Source of the DNA: Calothrix sp. HK-06
Lineage (GTDB): Bacteria; Cyanobacteriota; Cyanobacteriia; Cyanobacteriales; Nostocaceae
NCBI RefSeq assembly: GCF_001904745.1
Contig: NZ_MRCD01000031.1
Location: 1 to 64,000 of the forward strand
Reading direction: 5' to 3'
DNA length: 64,000 nucleotides
Position 1 is the first letter of the stretch; every line of letters begins with the position of its first letter. Made by a program: the position numbers and the translations under genes. Positions 1-8,252 of the stretch are shown in pieces. Below the pieces are notes generated by a model that was given only the letters and a program-made list of their open reading frames with translations, was not told the DNA's origin and did not search any database.

Positions 1-300
1 ATAAGTTTGTACCAACAATTTTTGGATTACTATTTTTGATAAATATTTAATATAAATTATTCTTCAGCTTTGACTATTTTATTTAAATTGCGATATTCAA
101 AATACCAGTATAAATACTAGATTAAAGATTACGATTTTTGAGATATGTAAGATAAATACTATTGACAAGGGAAGTTTTATATAATAAAAAATAGTTATGT
201 TAGTTGGGTTACGCAAAGCCTCCACCCAACCTACAGATATTAATGTTTACTTTATAAATAAACTTTTGTGCGTCTCCTAATTATTTAAGAGGCGCCATAA
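1..300. other. intergenic, no gene seen
   Basis: AT-rich leader region with no convincing reading frame. The only structure is a short imperfect palindrome at about 200-235, with a TTGGGTT arm facing a CCCAACCTA arm. It belongs to the small dispersed repeat family also present near 27615 and 33804. A GGCGCC hexamer lies at about 291, just past the 3' end of the Uma2 gene. Confidence 0.6.
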
Positions 301-1050
301 TTATGAACCGATTTCATCAGGGTCTAAACCTAATTCGCGTAATTTTGCGGCTAGCTTGTCCGCGCGTTGGCGTTCTTGCTCCGCGCGTTGGCGTTCTTGG
401 ACAGCTTGCTCGCTACTCCATAGCAACATATTGCCATCTACATCCCACCATCGTAGCCAATTCATTGTTTGGCACAGTCGCTCACCTTGCCAAATTCCTA
501 AAAATAGCTCTAATTCAGAAATCCAGTGGCGTCCCTGTTCGGATGGTTCCTGTAGTACGTACTGTTTATTTTGCAGGCGCCGTACTTCTAACATTAGTTC
601 GTAAGGGTCATAAGTTACATATGTGGGAACAGCGAGAACTTGTTCGTAAAAGTAAAGTTTTCCATATGGTGGAGTCGCACGTACAGAAAGTTCTCCATAA
701 TCCTCATTCCAGAGAAATTCCATTACAACTGCAATGGGGTCGCCCTCTAAGTTCTGAGTGTAGCTACGACGAATTACATCGGATGCCACAGGTTGCACAT
801 TTGGCACATAAAACCAATCTGGTGCTTTTACAACTGTTTTTTTGTTAACGTTTGCAACCAGCCCAAAATTGGAGCCAATTAGCATCTGCGGTTGAATACG
901 TCCCGCTGCACCTAACGCATCAGTAAGTCCAGCAGCGAGAGGGGGTTGTTGAATGTTTTCCACAGGGTCATCTGGTAGAGCAAAGCCGGCAGGAAGTGCT
1001 TTCCAAGCGATGCTTGGCTGTTTCTTCTGAGGTGGAGCTTGTAGAACCAT
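301..1050 (-). CDS. Uma2-family (DUF820) putative endonuclease
   Basis: 249 residues. The central segment, about residues 74-205, has the Uma2 pattern: KAPDWFYVP (75-83), the acidic VVMEFL (E111), YGKLYFYE (129-136), VPTYVTYDP (141-149), then LEVRRL and WLRWWD. Uma2/DUF820 proteins have a PD-(D/E)XK-like fold and are greatly expanded in cyanobacteria. The cellular role of most copies is unknown. Residues 213-240 form a charged coiled coil (repeated ERQRAEQ) encoded by a 21-bp direct repeat around 356-398, a common C-terminal extension in this family. The first 70 residues are longer than the core domain and look poorly structured. It stands alone, with no toxin-antitoxin partner nearby. Family assignment is firm; activity is inferred. 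Confidence 0.85.
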   Translation of the reverse strand: MVLQAPPQKKQPSIAWKALPAGFALPDDPVENIQQPPLAAGLTDALGAAGRIQPQMLIGSNFGLVANVNKKTVVKAPDWFYVPNVQPVASDVIRRSYTQNLEGDPIAVVMEFLWNEDYGELSVRATPPYGKLYFYEQVLAVPTYVTYDPYELMLEVRRLQNKQYVLQEPSEQGRHWISELELFLGIWQGERLCQTMNWLRWWDVDGNMLLWSSEQAVQERQRAEQERQRADKLAAKLRELGLDPDEIGS

Positions 1051-1389
1051 AAGTTACACGCTGGTACACACACTCTATATAATAGCTCTAACTTGTTGCG
1101 AAAAGCTCAAATAATTTTTTATTCGTAGAGACGTGATTAATCACGTCTCTACAATATGGATTTTTACAAATGGTTTAATATTGCTATATTATCCTGCTTG
1201 TTTATTAACGAAATCAGGAAGTTGTTGTTTACCATCTAAAATCAAGCTTTTATCTTGTGTTAATGCCCAGCGGTGAAGCCAGAAAATTCCATCTCCTATA
1301 TAATTGTCTTTTGATTTATTTTTAATCTCTCAAATTCTACGCTTGACCCTTAACATGGTAATTAGTCTCGCTATTATGTTTTGAGTGTT
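1051..1389. other. intergenic between Uma2 and agmatinase
   Basis: Divergent promoter region of about 330 bases. It contains the perfect 28-base palindrome at 1125-1152 listed separately. A stretch at about 1197-1300 reads like decayed coding sequence, but no continuous frame survives. No strong ribosome binding site is visible before the agmatinase start. Confidence 0.5.
1125..1152. repeat. dispersed palindrome, GTAGAGACGTG family
   Basis: Perfect 28-base inverted repeat whose half is GTAGAGACGTGATT. Related copies lie at 25042-25066, 35169-35196 (diverged), 41798-41849 (with inserted loop) and 42541-42564. All are intergenic or at gene edges, so this is a mobile or RNA-hairpin type small repeat. 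Confidence 0.85.
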
Positions 1390-2427
1390 ATGGGTAATCT
1401 CCAAGACTACAACCCTAGTGGAGTAGGTCAAGCGAATGGGAATCTTTTTGGTTTACCGTTTGATTATGAGTCGGCGAGTTTGATTGTTTTTGGGGTGCCG
1501 TGGGAAGTCACTGTATCTTATGGCGCCGGCACAGCTTCAGGACCACAAAGAGTTTTAGAAGCATCACCGCAGTTAGATTTGTTTGATTTTGATAATCCTG
1601 ATGGGTGGAAGCAGGGAATTTTTATGCAAAAGATTCCCCAAGATATATTACAAAAAAATGAATATTATCGCACGCGCGCTGCATCCATTATTGAACGCTT
1701 AGAACAAGGTAAGTCACTCACAGAAACACCAGATTTAACACCTGTAATTACAGAAATTAACCAGGCTGGCGCCAATGTAAATCAATGGTTATTCCAGAAC
1801 TGTCAAGAAGCACTCAATAAAGGTAAGCGAGTTGGTGTTATCGGTGGAGACCACAGTGTTCCATTAGGTTATTTCCAAGCGTTAGCAGCAAAATATCCTA
1901 ATTTTGGAATTTTACATATCGATGCACATGCTGACTTGCGTGATGCATATGAGGGATTTGAGTATTCTCATGCGTCAATTATGTTTAACGCTATGAAAAT
2001 ACCGCAAATTTCTAAGTTAGTTCAAGTCGGTTTACGCGATATTTGTCATGAAGAAGTTGATTTTATTAACAACTCAAACAATCGTATAGTCGCCTATTAC
2101 GACTCACTAATCAAACAAAAACAATATTCTGGCGCCACTTGGATAGATTTATGTCGAGAAATCATTAATAATCTACCTGAATACGTTCATATTAGCTTTG
2201 ATGTTGACGGTTTAGATCCTAAACTTTGTTCAAAAACAGGAACACCAGTACCAGGTGGGTTAGAGTTAGAACAAGCTTATTGTTTATTTAGAGAACTAGT
2301 AAACAGTGGTAGAAAAATTATTGGCTTTGACTTGTGCGAAGTTGGTGATGCTGAGTGGGATGGAAATGTTGGCGCCAGAATAGTTCTAAAGCTAGCAAAC
2401 TTTCTAGACTTATCTTGGCAAAAATAG
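1390..2427 (+). CDS. speB: agmatinase / ureohydrolase family enzyme
   Basis: Ureohydrolase (arginase/agmatinase) family, expected to hydrolyse agmatine to putrescine and urea in the cytosol with a binuclear metal centre. The metal-binding motifs are all present: GGDHS, DAHAD and SFDVDGLDP, about 152-156, 178-182 and 269-277 from this start. The N-terminus (NPSGVGQ...GLPFDYESASLIVFGVPWE) resembles the cyanobacterial agmatinase type studied in Anabaena. I chose ATG 1390; a TTG at 1381 would add three residues. Length, about 345, is longer than bacterial SpeB (about 305) but normal for the cyanobacterial form. Some cyanobacterial members of this superfamily are nickel-dependent guanidine hydrolases, so substrate is not proven by sequence. 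Single-gene unit followed by repeats. Confidence 0.88.
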   Translation: MGNLQDYNPSGVGQANGNLFGLPFDYESASLIVFGVPWEVTVSYGAGTASGPQRVLEASPQLDLFDFDNPDGWKQGIFMQKIPQDILQKNEYYRTRAASIIERLEQGKSLTETPDLTPVITEINQAGANVNQWLFQNCQEALNKGKRVGVIGGDHSVPLGYFQALAAKYPNFGILHIDAHADLRDAYEGFEYSHASIMFNAMKIPQISKLVQVGLRDICHEEVDFINNSNNRIVAYYDSLIKQKQYSGATWIDLCREIINNLPEYVHISFDVDGLDPKLCSKTGTPVPGGLELEQAYCLFRELVNSGRKIIGFDLCEVGDAEWDGNVGARIVLKLANFLDLSWQK

Positions 2428-2430
2428 TAT

Positions 2431-2760
2431 CTCTTGTGGAACGGGCATCCTGCCCGTTTATCATGTTTAATATTGTAGGGACGGGCAAGGATGCCATTGT
2501 TGTCAACTTAAGGTTTAAAACCATTTGTCAACGAGAGGTTTTGTTATTAATGAAGTATAAATAAGAACTTACTTCTTGCTCTTATACGGGATTTCCGAGT
2601 GATGCTGATAAACCAAGTATTTAAGGCACCATTCAAAGTTCGTTTTTTGTTCGTTTAAAACCTTATTGTTAAGCATAAATACTTATTGACGTAGTAAGTT
2701 TTAGCTTAACTTGATGCTAGTGGCAAGGATGCCCATCCCACAAGATGCCCATTCCACTCT
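2431..2760. repeat. cluster of dispersed GGGCA-TGCCC repeats
   Basis: The 344 bases between agmatinase and the DCC protein hold no gene. At 2431-2455 there is CTTGTGGAACGGGCAT-CCTGCCCG, at about 2476-2495 a related GGGACGGGCAAGGATGCC, and at about 2719-2760 a third degenerate copy. Related copies occur at 17224-17302 and 49076-49103. They can form hairpins and may end transcription of the convergent genes. Confidence 0.6.
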
Positions 2761-2771
2761 TACACTAATAA

Positions 2772-3221
2772 TCAATCAATGCGACAGCGCTCTGTACACT
2801 CTGCCCGCTCTTGACGCTCTCGCACAACTGTCGCCAAATTTGGTCTTCCTGTTAAAGCAAGGCGCCAGTCAGCCCAAATACCATATATAAAATCAGCTAT
2901 GGCGCCGATAACGGGCAACTTCGTCACAGCATAAACCCATCCCATCCCCAAAATTTCGTAAATGCGACGAAACACTTCAACATTTTTAACTAGTGTTCCA
3001 TCAGGTAATACTGCGTGAATGCGACCCATCGCAGTTTCAAAGTCAATCCCACCGTTTGCATCAGGGTTATAGTTTTTATCCGCGATATCTACAAAAGCAA
3101 CCAACCCTCTACCTGCATCGCGCTTCTTTAAAAAGTTGACTTCACGTACACACAAAGGGCACTCACCGTCATATAACAGCTTAATTTTCCAGTCAGATGT
3201 TTTTGTACTTAGTGATGACAT
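2772..3221 (-). CDS. thiol-disulfide oxidoreductase-like DCC family protein (DUF393)
   Basis: 149 residues. The defining motif of the family is near the N-terminus: LLYDGECPLC, with D18, C21 and C24 forming DxxCxxC. The rest follows the DUF393/YuxK pattern (FVDIADK, GRIHAVLPDGTLVKNVEVFRRIY). The family is predicted to have a thioredoxin-like fold and redox activity, but no substrate is established. The C-terminus carries two more cysteines (ECTERCRID), which is less usual. A single gene with its own upstream region, convergent with agmatinase across repeats. Fold is confident; function is inferred. Confidence 0.82.
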   Translation of the reverse strand: MSSLSTKTSDWKIKLLYDGECPLCVREVNFLKKRDAGRGLVAFVDIADKNYNPDANGGIDFETAMGRIHAVLPDGTLVKNVEVFRRIYEILGMGWVYAVTKLPVIGAIADFIYGIWADWRLALTGRPNLATVVRERQERAECTERCRID

Positions 3222-3523
3222 AAGTGACTATTTATATCAGTATAGTTAAATCAGGCATTATTATCCACATACAATATTTTACAATTATTCACAAAAATAA
3301 ATAAACTGTTTGTTTGAGTAATTTTAATTCACTAGTACTATAAAAAATTTTTAACATATCACAGATGACATTTGCACTTTTTGAAGGTTACAACGTATAT
3401 GTTGCTAGGCGCCAGTCAGGTGTGAGAAACAATACCTGTTTGTCAAAAACACGGCAAAGTAAAACCTGAACGAAATATTACATTTTCGCTCGCTGCCTTG
3501 TATAAACTGTGTTTTGAGTGCGC

Positions 3524-3562
3524 GCAAAAAAAGCGCTTGGATTTTGACGACTCCTAGCGCTT
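3524..3562 (-). terminator. intrinsic terminator on minus strand
   Basis: AAGCGCT at 3531-3537 pairs with AGCGCTT at 3556-3562, extended by GG/CC. On the minus strand the stem is followed directly by seven T residues. Well formed, and with no coding gene immediately upstream: the nearest minus-strand gene ends at 4091. Confidence 0.8.
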
Positions 3563-3576
3563 CCCCGTATAACTTA

Positions 3577-3681
3577 ATACCAATTCACTAGTTTGCTGCA
3601 ACATTTGAGGTTTCGCCCTACCCCAGAGTGTAAGGGGTCGAAGCGAAAATAACCTGTGGCAAACATATGGTGAAGTGGTAT
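3577..3681. repeat. long imperfect inverted repeat
   Basis: The left arm ATACCAATTCACTAGTTTGC and the right arm GCAAACATATGGTGAAGTGGTAT are imperfect complements. The pairing continues inward through GAGGTTTCGCCCTACCCC and GGGGTCGAAGCGAAAATAACC. The whole 105 bases can fold as one hairpin on either strand. It could be a MITE-like element or the body of a small RNA that ends at the adjacent terminator. Confidence 0.65.
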
Positions 3682-4090
3682 CACTCCTTGCACTAACTTA
3701 GAATATCTCCTGTGTAATTAGTTGCGGAGTGAGGTGAGTGACACTTTTTCATCTGGCACTAGTCAAAAACTCACAGTTCATATTAAACAGTTACGTGTAT
3801 AGCTTTGTAAGACAAAGCACAAATCCTATGTAGTAGCAGAAAATATAAGGGTATTGTATCTATCTTGCGGTTAATATCTAGCTAAATGCTGAACGTAGTA
3901 TCATAATTTTTCCGCATCCGGAAGTAAATATACCTAAAATGTCAATAAATTTTCACTCTGGCAGAACTTGGGCGTGGCTATAGGGCAAAAGTAAGTTTTT
4001 AAGATTTGAATTGGAAATTCTAAAACTAAATAATCTTTCAACTTAATTTAAAGTTCAAATGCATTATATAATAAATTTGAATTAGACTAC

Positions 4091-4972
4091 CTAACAACGT
4101 GCGGAGCGTGGAATCATGAATTTTTGGGATTCAGGGGAAAATGTGCCACGAACCATTAAGTGTGAATCTCCGTCTAACATTTCTGGTGATGCTTGGGCTT
4201 CTGTGTTAAGGCTATCTGGGCTAAAGTAAATAGAGCAAGATTGAATTGGTTGAGGTATTCTTTGTACAAGTTCTTGTAGAGGAAAGATTTTCGGCGCCAC
4301 TAAGTCATATAATTTAAGTTCGTTGTTTTGAATCGACATGCAGGCAATTGTGTCTATGTCTGGAAAATAATATATAGGTCTTGTCGCTTCGTTGACCAGA
4401 AATAAAGGCTTTTCGTTAGCTATACCTACAATGTTGGATACAGGCACCCGCGTTTCTAATAGTCGGTGTAGTAGTCTCACGTCATCAATGTCATTAGTAT
4501 CAAGCAAGCGTGTTGCATTTACACCACCTTCTGAGTTGACGTTGGTTGTAAAACTGTGTTCTTGGACAAAACGAAATCCAAATGGTTGGTAATATTCTGG
4601 GTTGGAAGTTGTCAGTACTAAGGTTTTGTAGTGTTTGTCGCAATAATCTAATACTTCATTCATAATTTCACGATAGTAACCACGTCTACGAAAATTTGGA
4701 TGTGTACATACTGCGTGAATTCCTCCAACTATTATATTTTCTCCCATTAGTCGCATTGGAATTTCTAATACTCCAACGTGGGCTATTAGGCTACCGTCAT
4801 TATCAAAGCGTGCGAATGGTGTTGATGCATTTTCCCATGCGGCGCCTAGTTTTCTTGCTTGTTCTGCTAGTGTAGTAAGTTCGGCGCCTGGAAATACTAT
4901 TTCTAGTAGGTTGAATAGTTTGGAAATTAGGGTAATGTCTTGTGCGAATGAGTTTTGATAACGAGGGAGCAT
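4091..4972 (-). CDS. GNAT family N-acetyltransferase
   Basis: 293 residues. The GNAT core is in the first half: a substrate strand (HVGVLEIPMRLMG), then HAVCTHPNFRRRGYYREIM with the acetyl-CoA loop RRRGYY at about 95-100, and the later strand TTSNPEYYQPFGFRF. The second half (150-293) is not a second obvious GNAT motif A and may be a substrate-specificity domain, as in larger Eis-like acetyltransferases. The acceptor substrate cannot be read from the sequence. It is divergent from the sugar-kinase pair with 91 bases between start codons, so the two units share a promoter region. Confidence 0.82.
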   Translation of the reverse strand: MLPRYQNSFAQDITLISKLFNLLEIVFPGAELTTLAEQARKLGAAWENASTPFARFDNDGSLIAHVGVLEIPMRLMGENIIVGGIHAVCTHPNFRRRGYYREIMNEVLDYCDKHYKTLVLTTSNPEYYQPFGFRFVQEHSFTTNVNSEGGVNATRLLDTNDIDDVRLLHRLLETRVPVSNIVGIANEKPLFLVNEATRPIYYFPDIDTIACMSIQNNELKLYDLVAPKIFPLQELVQRIPQPIQSCSIYFSPDSLNTEAQASPEMLDGDSHLMVRGTFSPESQKFMIPRSARC

Positions 4973-5063
4973 ATGTTTGAATGATTGTATGGGATAAGTT
5001 TTACATACTACTTATACTACATGGATGTAATAGTGCGGTTTATATTTATCTAAATTTGTCTAT

Positions 5064-6107
5064 ATGAAGTTGTTTGTACCTGGGCGCCTATGTTTGTTTG
5101 GTGAGCATAGTGATTGGGCAGGGGGTTATCGGCGCCATAATCCTGAGTTGGGAGTGGGTTATACATTGTTAGTTGGGACTAATCAAGGGTTGTATGCAGA
5201 AGCTAAAGCGCATCCGAATGAGTTAATTGTGCGTTCTTCTGCTGAAGGTAGGGAAATGTTAGCTTTACCGATGGAAAAAGAAGTTTTGTTACAAGAGGCG
5301 CAAAAAGGAGGGTTTTTTAGCTACGCGGCAGGAGTCGCTTATCAATTTTTGTCGTACTTTCAGGTGGGTGGTTTGGAAATTGACAATTATCTAACAGATT
5401 TACCTGTTCAGAAGGGTTTATCGTCAAGTGCGGCGATTTGCGTTTTAGTGGCGAGAGCGTTTAATCAGGTGTATAACTTAAAGTTGACGTTGCGCGGTGA
5501 AATGGAGTTTGCTTATTTAGGGGAAATTACTACGCCTTCGCAATGTGGACGTATGGACCAAGGGTGTGCATATGGAAATCGTCCTATCGCGATGGTATTC
5601 GATAACGAGCGCGCGGAGATAATTGAGTTAAAGGCGCCGAAAAATCTGTATCTTGTGCTTGTTGATTTGAATGCAGGCAAAAATACTCAAGAAATTTTGG
5701 CTAAACTCAATGAGTGTTATCCTTTTGCTAAAAATTCGGTTCAAAGCAATGTTCAAAAATACCTTAGTACGGTTAGCTATAAAATTACCCAAGCGGCAAT
5801 TGAGGCTCTACAAGCAGGTAATGCAAAACAACTTGGTGATTTGATGCGAACTGCCCAAGCTGAATTTGATGCCCATCTAATCCCCGCTTGTCCAGAACAG
5901 CTAACGGCACCTGTGTTACATAACTTACTAGATTATCCGCCAATTCAAGGTTATATATTGGGTGGTAAAGGAGTTGGTTCGCAGGGAGACGGAACAGCGC
6001 AATTTATTGTTGAAAACGAGGAGAGTCAGCAGCAGGTTATCGACATCATCGAACATGACTTTCCTCAAATGCAGTGTTTGAAACTAACGATTTATGCCAG
6101 CAAATAA
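5064..6107 (+). CDS. galactokinase-like GHMP kinase, sugar substrate unknown
   Basis: 347 residues, GHMP superfamily small-molecule kinase. N-terminal PGRLCLFGEHSDWAGG (6-20) matches the galactokinase signature region (GEHTDY type). KGLSSSAA (117-124) is the ATP-binding loop, CGRMDQ (161-166) carries the expected base D165, and LGGKGVGSQGDG near residue 300 is motif 3. It probably phosphorylates a sugar at the anomeric position. The specificity residues around GEHSDW differ from true galactokinase. Its stop overlaps the next gene by 14 bases, and that gene is a sugar-1-phosphate nucleotidyltransferase. The pair therefore looks like a kinase plus NDP-sugar pyrophosphorylase salvage route. Confidence 0.8.
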   Translation: MKLFVPGRLCLFGEHSDWAGGYRRHNPELGVGYTLLVGTNQGLYAEAKAHPNELIVRSSAEGREMLALPMEKEVLLQEAQKGGFFSYAAGVAYQFLSYFQVGGLEIDNYLTDLPVQKGLSSSAAICVLVARAFNQVYNLKLTLRGEMEFAYLGEITTPSQCGRMDQGCAYGNRPIAMVFDNERAEIIELKAPKNLYLVLVDLNAGKNTQEILAKLNECYPFAKNSVQSNVQKYLSTVSYKITQAAIEALQAGNAKQLGDLMRTAQAEFDAHLIPACPEQLTAPVLHNLLDYPPIQGYILGGKGVGSQGDGTAQFIVENEESQQQVIDIIEHDFPQMQCLKLTIYASK

Positions 6108-6981
6108 AATCACAAAAGCAGTTATTCCCGCAGCCGGTTTTGGAACTAGGTTATTTCCAACCACTAAAGTAGTTAAGAAAGAACTGTTTCCAGTCATAGA
6201 TAAAGATGGTAGCGCTAAACCTGTAATTTTCTTAATTATCGAAGAAGCGCTTAGTGCCGGAATTGAGGAAATTGCTATTATAGTTCAGCCTGATGATAAG
6301 CAGATTTTTAAGAAGTTATTTAAAAGACCACCAAGCGCTGCGTTATTTGAAAAGTTAACGCCAGAAAATCAAAAGCTTAGTAAACGTTTAGTTGATATTG
6401 GCGACCGAATTAAGGTTATTACCCAAGATAAGCAAGAAGGTTACGGTCATGCTGTATATTGCGCTAAAGAATGGGTAGACAATGAACCATTTTTATTGAT
6501 GCTTGGCGACCATATATATTCATCAAAAGAGAAAAAATCTTGTGCAAAACAAGTTTTAGATATGTACGAAAAGGTCAACCACAGCGTTATTGGTTTAACT
6601 ACCGTTAATTCAGACCTTTTACATAAAGTTGGATGTGTAACAGGTACTTGGAAGGAGCAAAACTCTATTTTATCTATATCACAAGTTTCTGAAAAACCAA
6701 CAATTGAATACGCGCGTGAAAACTTGCGTGTAGATGATTTGGGAGAAGATGAGTTTTTAAGTATATTCGGATTATATGCTTTAACGCCGAGTATTTTTGA
6801 TTGTTTAGAAGACGACATTAATAACAATGTCCGAATGAAAGGTGAATTTCAGCTTACTACTTGTTTAGATACATTAAGACAGCGTGCGGGTATGACGGGT
6901 TACTTAGTCCAAGGTAAGTTCTATGATGTTGGAATGCCTGATGCTTATTTACAATCTTTGATTGATTTTAGGAATAGATAG
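6094..6981 (+). CDS. GalU-like sugar-1-phosphate nucleotidyltransferase
   Basis: 295 residues. N-terminal VIPAAGFGTRLFPTTKVVKK (10-29) is the nucleotide-binding signature of UTP-glucose-1-phosphate uridylyltransferases. LMLGDHIY (about 134-141) contains the metal-binding aspartate, and the sugar-binding segment VSEKP plus the C-terminal GKFYDVGMPDAYL fit GalU. It overlaps the upstream GHMP kinase by 14 bases in another frame, so the two are translationally linked. A housekeeping GalU would not normally be coupled to a kinase, which suggests a dedicated sugar activation pathway. Product could be a UDP- or dTDP-sugar. Family firm, exact sugar unknown. Confidence 0.82.
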   Translation: MPANKITKAVIPAAGFGTRLFPTTKVVKKELFPVIDKDGSAKPVIFLIIEEALSAGIEEIAIIVQPDDKQIFKKLFKRPPSAALFEKLTPENQKLSKRLVDIGDRIKVITQDKQEGYGHAVYCAKEWVDNEPFLLMLGDHIYSSKEKKSCAKQVLDMYEKVNHSVIGLTTVNSDLLHKVGCVTGTWKEQNSILSISQVSEKPTIEYARENLRVDDLGEDEFLSIFGLYALTPSIFDCLEDDINNNVRMKGEFQLTTCLDTLRQRAGMTGYLVQGKFYDVGMPDAYLQSLIDFRNR

Positions 6982-6984
6982 TTA

Positions 6985-7036
6985 GCAACGGATTATAAAC
7001 GGATGGTTTATCCGTTACATCCGTTCCATCCGTTGC
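6985..7036. repeat. ACGGAT iterated inverted repeat between convergent genes
   Basis: Short ACGGAT/ATCCGT units arranged as an inverted repeat (GCAACGGAT at the left, ATCCGTTGC at the right) fill the 57-base gap between the nucleotidyltransferase and LD-carboxypeptidase stops. They can form a hairpin and may act as a two-way terminator. The same units recur at 61446-61475. Confidence 0.7.
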
Positions 7037-7038
7037 CA

Positions 7039-8055
7039 TTATTCTACTGCTGGTTCTAACATTTTAATTACTCCCAAACTGGCATCTATTTCTACTTCGG
7101 CGGCAAGAGGCAGGGTAAATTTATCTTTAATATGACCAATCATTGAACCGTACCAAGCTGGAATGCCCAAAGGTTGAATATGGTCTTTTAGTACTTCTAT
7201 TAAAGCAAATGTCGGTGCCTCTCCTGATTTACAATTGGTGCATTGTCCAAAAATTAACCCAGATATTTGATTGAGAATTCCTGCGTTCTTTAATTGTGTT
7301 AGCATTCGGTCAACACGGTAAACATCTTCACCGATGTCTTCTAAAAATAAAATGCGGTGGTTCCATGAGGAAAGATATATAGAACCGACCATTGCACACA
7401 GTACTGATAAGTTTCCACCGACCAGTTTACCTTTTGCTTTACCTGGTGTGATAACTTGAATATTGCCTGAAGGGGTTGTTGGGTTTTGCATTGTCACTGT
7501 CGCACCATCAAATAAAACAGGTTTGAGGTAAGAAAGTGTAAAGTCATTCCAAGTTGATGTCGCAACTGGGCCGTGAAAAGTAATAATGCGACTACGGGCG
7601 CCAATCGCTAATAATAATGATGTAATATCGCTGTAGCCAAGAATAATTTTGGGATTGTTGCGAATACGAGTATAGTCGAGTAGCGATAATATCCGATTAC
7701 AACCCCAACCTCCACGCATCCCAATTATTGCCTGAACTGATTTATCTGCAAACATTGCGTTGATATCGAACGCTCGTTCGCTATCTTCACCTGCTAAGTA
7801 CCCGTACTGTTTTAATACATACTTTCCAAGTTTAACTTTTAGCCCCAATTTCATCAAAGTCTGTTGTGCGGTATCAATATCACTTTGTTCAAGAATACTT
7901 GCTGGCGCCACTAACCCAACAGTATCACCAATTCGTAAGCGCGGTGGTTTAATTATGGTTTGTGGTGGTATTCCTCTGACTTTTGGCGCCAATAAAATCG
8001 TGGATAAAGCTGTAATTCCAGAGGTAGTTAAAAACTGACGACGGTTTATATTCAT
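7039..8055 (-). CDS. LD-carboxypeptidase (peptidase S66 family)
   Basis: 338 residues, exported murein-recycling type peptidase. The N-terminus NRRQFLTTSG followed by a hydrophobic stretch looks like a Tat-type signal, so it probably acts in the periplasm. The S66 catalytic residues are in place: nucleophile S142 in GYSDIT, glutamate in FLEDIGE (about 237-243), histidine H308 in MIGHIK. The family cleaves L,D-peptide bonds such as mDAP-D-Ala in muropeptides; MccF-like members instead inactivate peptide-nucleotide antibiotics. It is convergent with the sugar pair across a repeat. Cytoplasmic E. coli LdcA has no signal, so the export prediction is the notable point. Confidence 0.88.
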   Translation of the reverse strand: MNINRRQFLTTSGITALSTILLAPKVRGIPPQTIIKPPRLRIGDTVGLVAPASILEQSDIDTAQQTLMKLGLKVKLGKYVLKQYGYLAGEDSERAFDINAMFADKSVQAIIGMRGGWGCNRILSLLDYTRIRNNPKIILGYSDITSLLLAIGARSRIITFHGPVATSTWNDFTLSYLKPVLFDGATVTMQNPTTPSGNIQVITPGKAKGKLVGGNLSVLCAMVGSIYLSSWNHRILFLEDIGEDVYRVDRMLTQLKNAGILNQISGLIFGQCTNCKSGEAPTFALIEVLKDHIQPLGIPAWYGSMIGHIKDKFTLPLAAEVEIDASLGVIKMLEPAVE

Positions 8056-8252
8056 GCATTTACAATTTTAACATATCGTAACATATGTCTTTCGGAAAAT
8101 CTGCATTTATTGAGTAAGCTAGGAGCGCTCTCCAAGCATCCTTTTCAATGAATAATTAAATATGAAAGTTTTATAGCAAATGTATTCTGATTATTTGACT
8201 TTAAATTTCCTAAAATATATATTCAGCAAGATATATATTAACGATTTATTTT

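Larger units (their letters stand above)
3222..4090. other. 870-base region without protein gene
   Basis: No ORF over about 35 codons looks real here. It holds a strong minus-strand intrinsic terminator at 3524-3562 and a roughly 105-base imperfect inverted repeat at 3577-3681, both listed separately. The remaining part (3700-4090) is AT-rich. The terminator is some 530 bases past the minus-strand GNAT gene, so the space could be that gene's long 3' UTR or an independent minus-strand small RNA. Confidence 0.5.
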
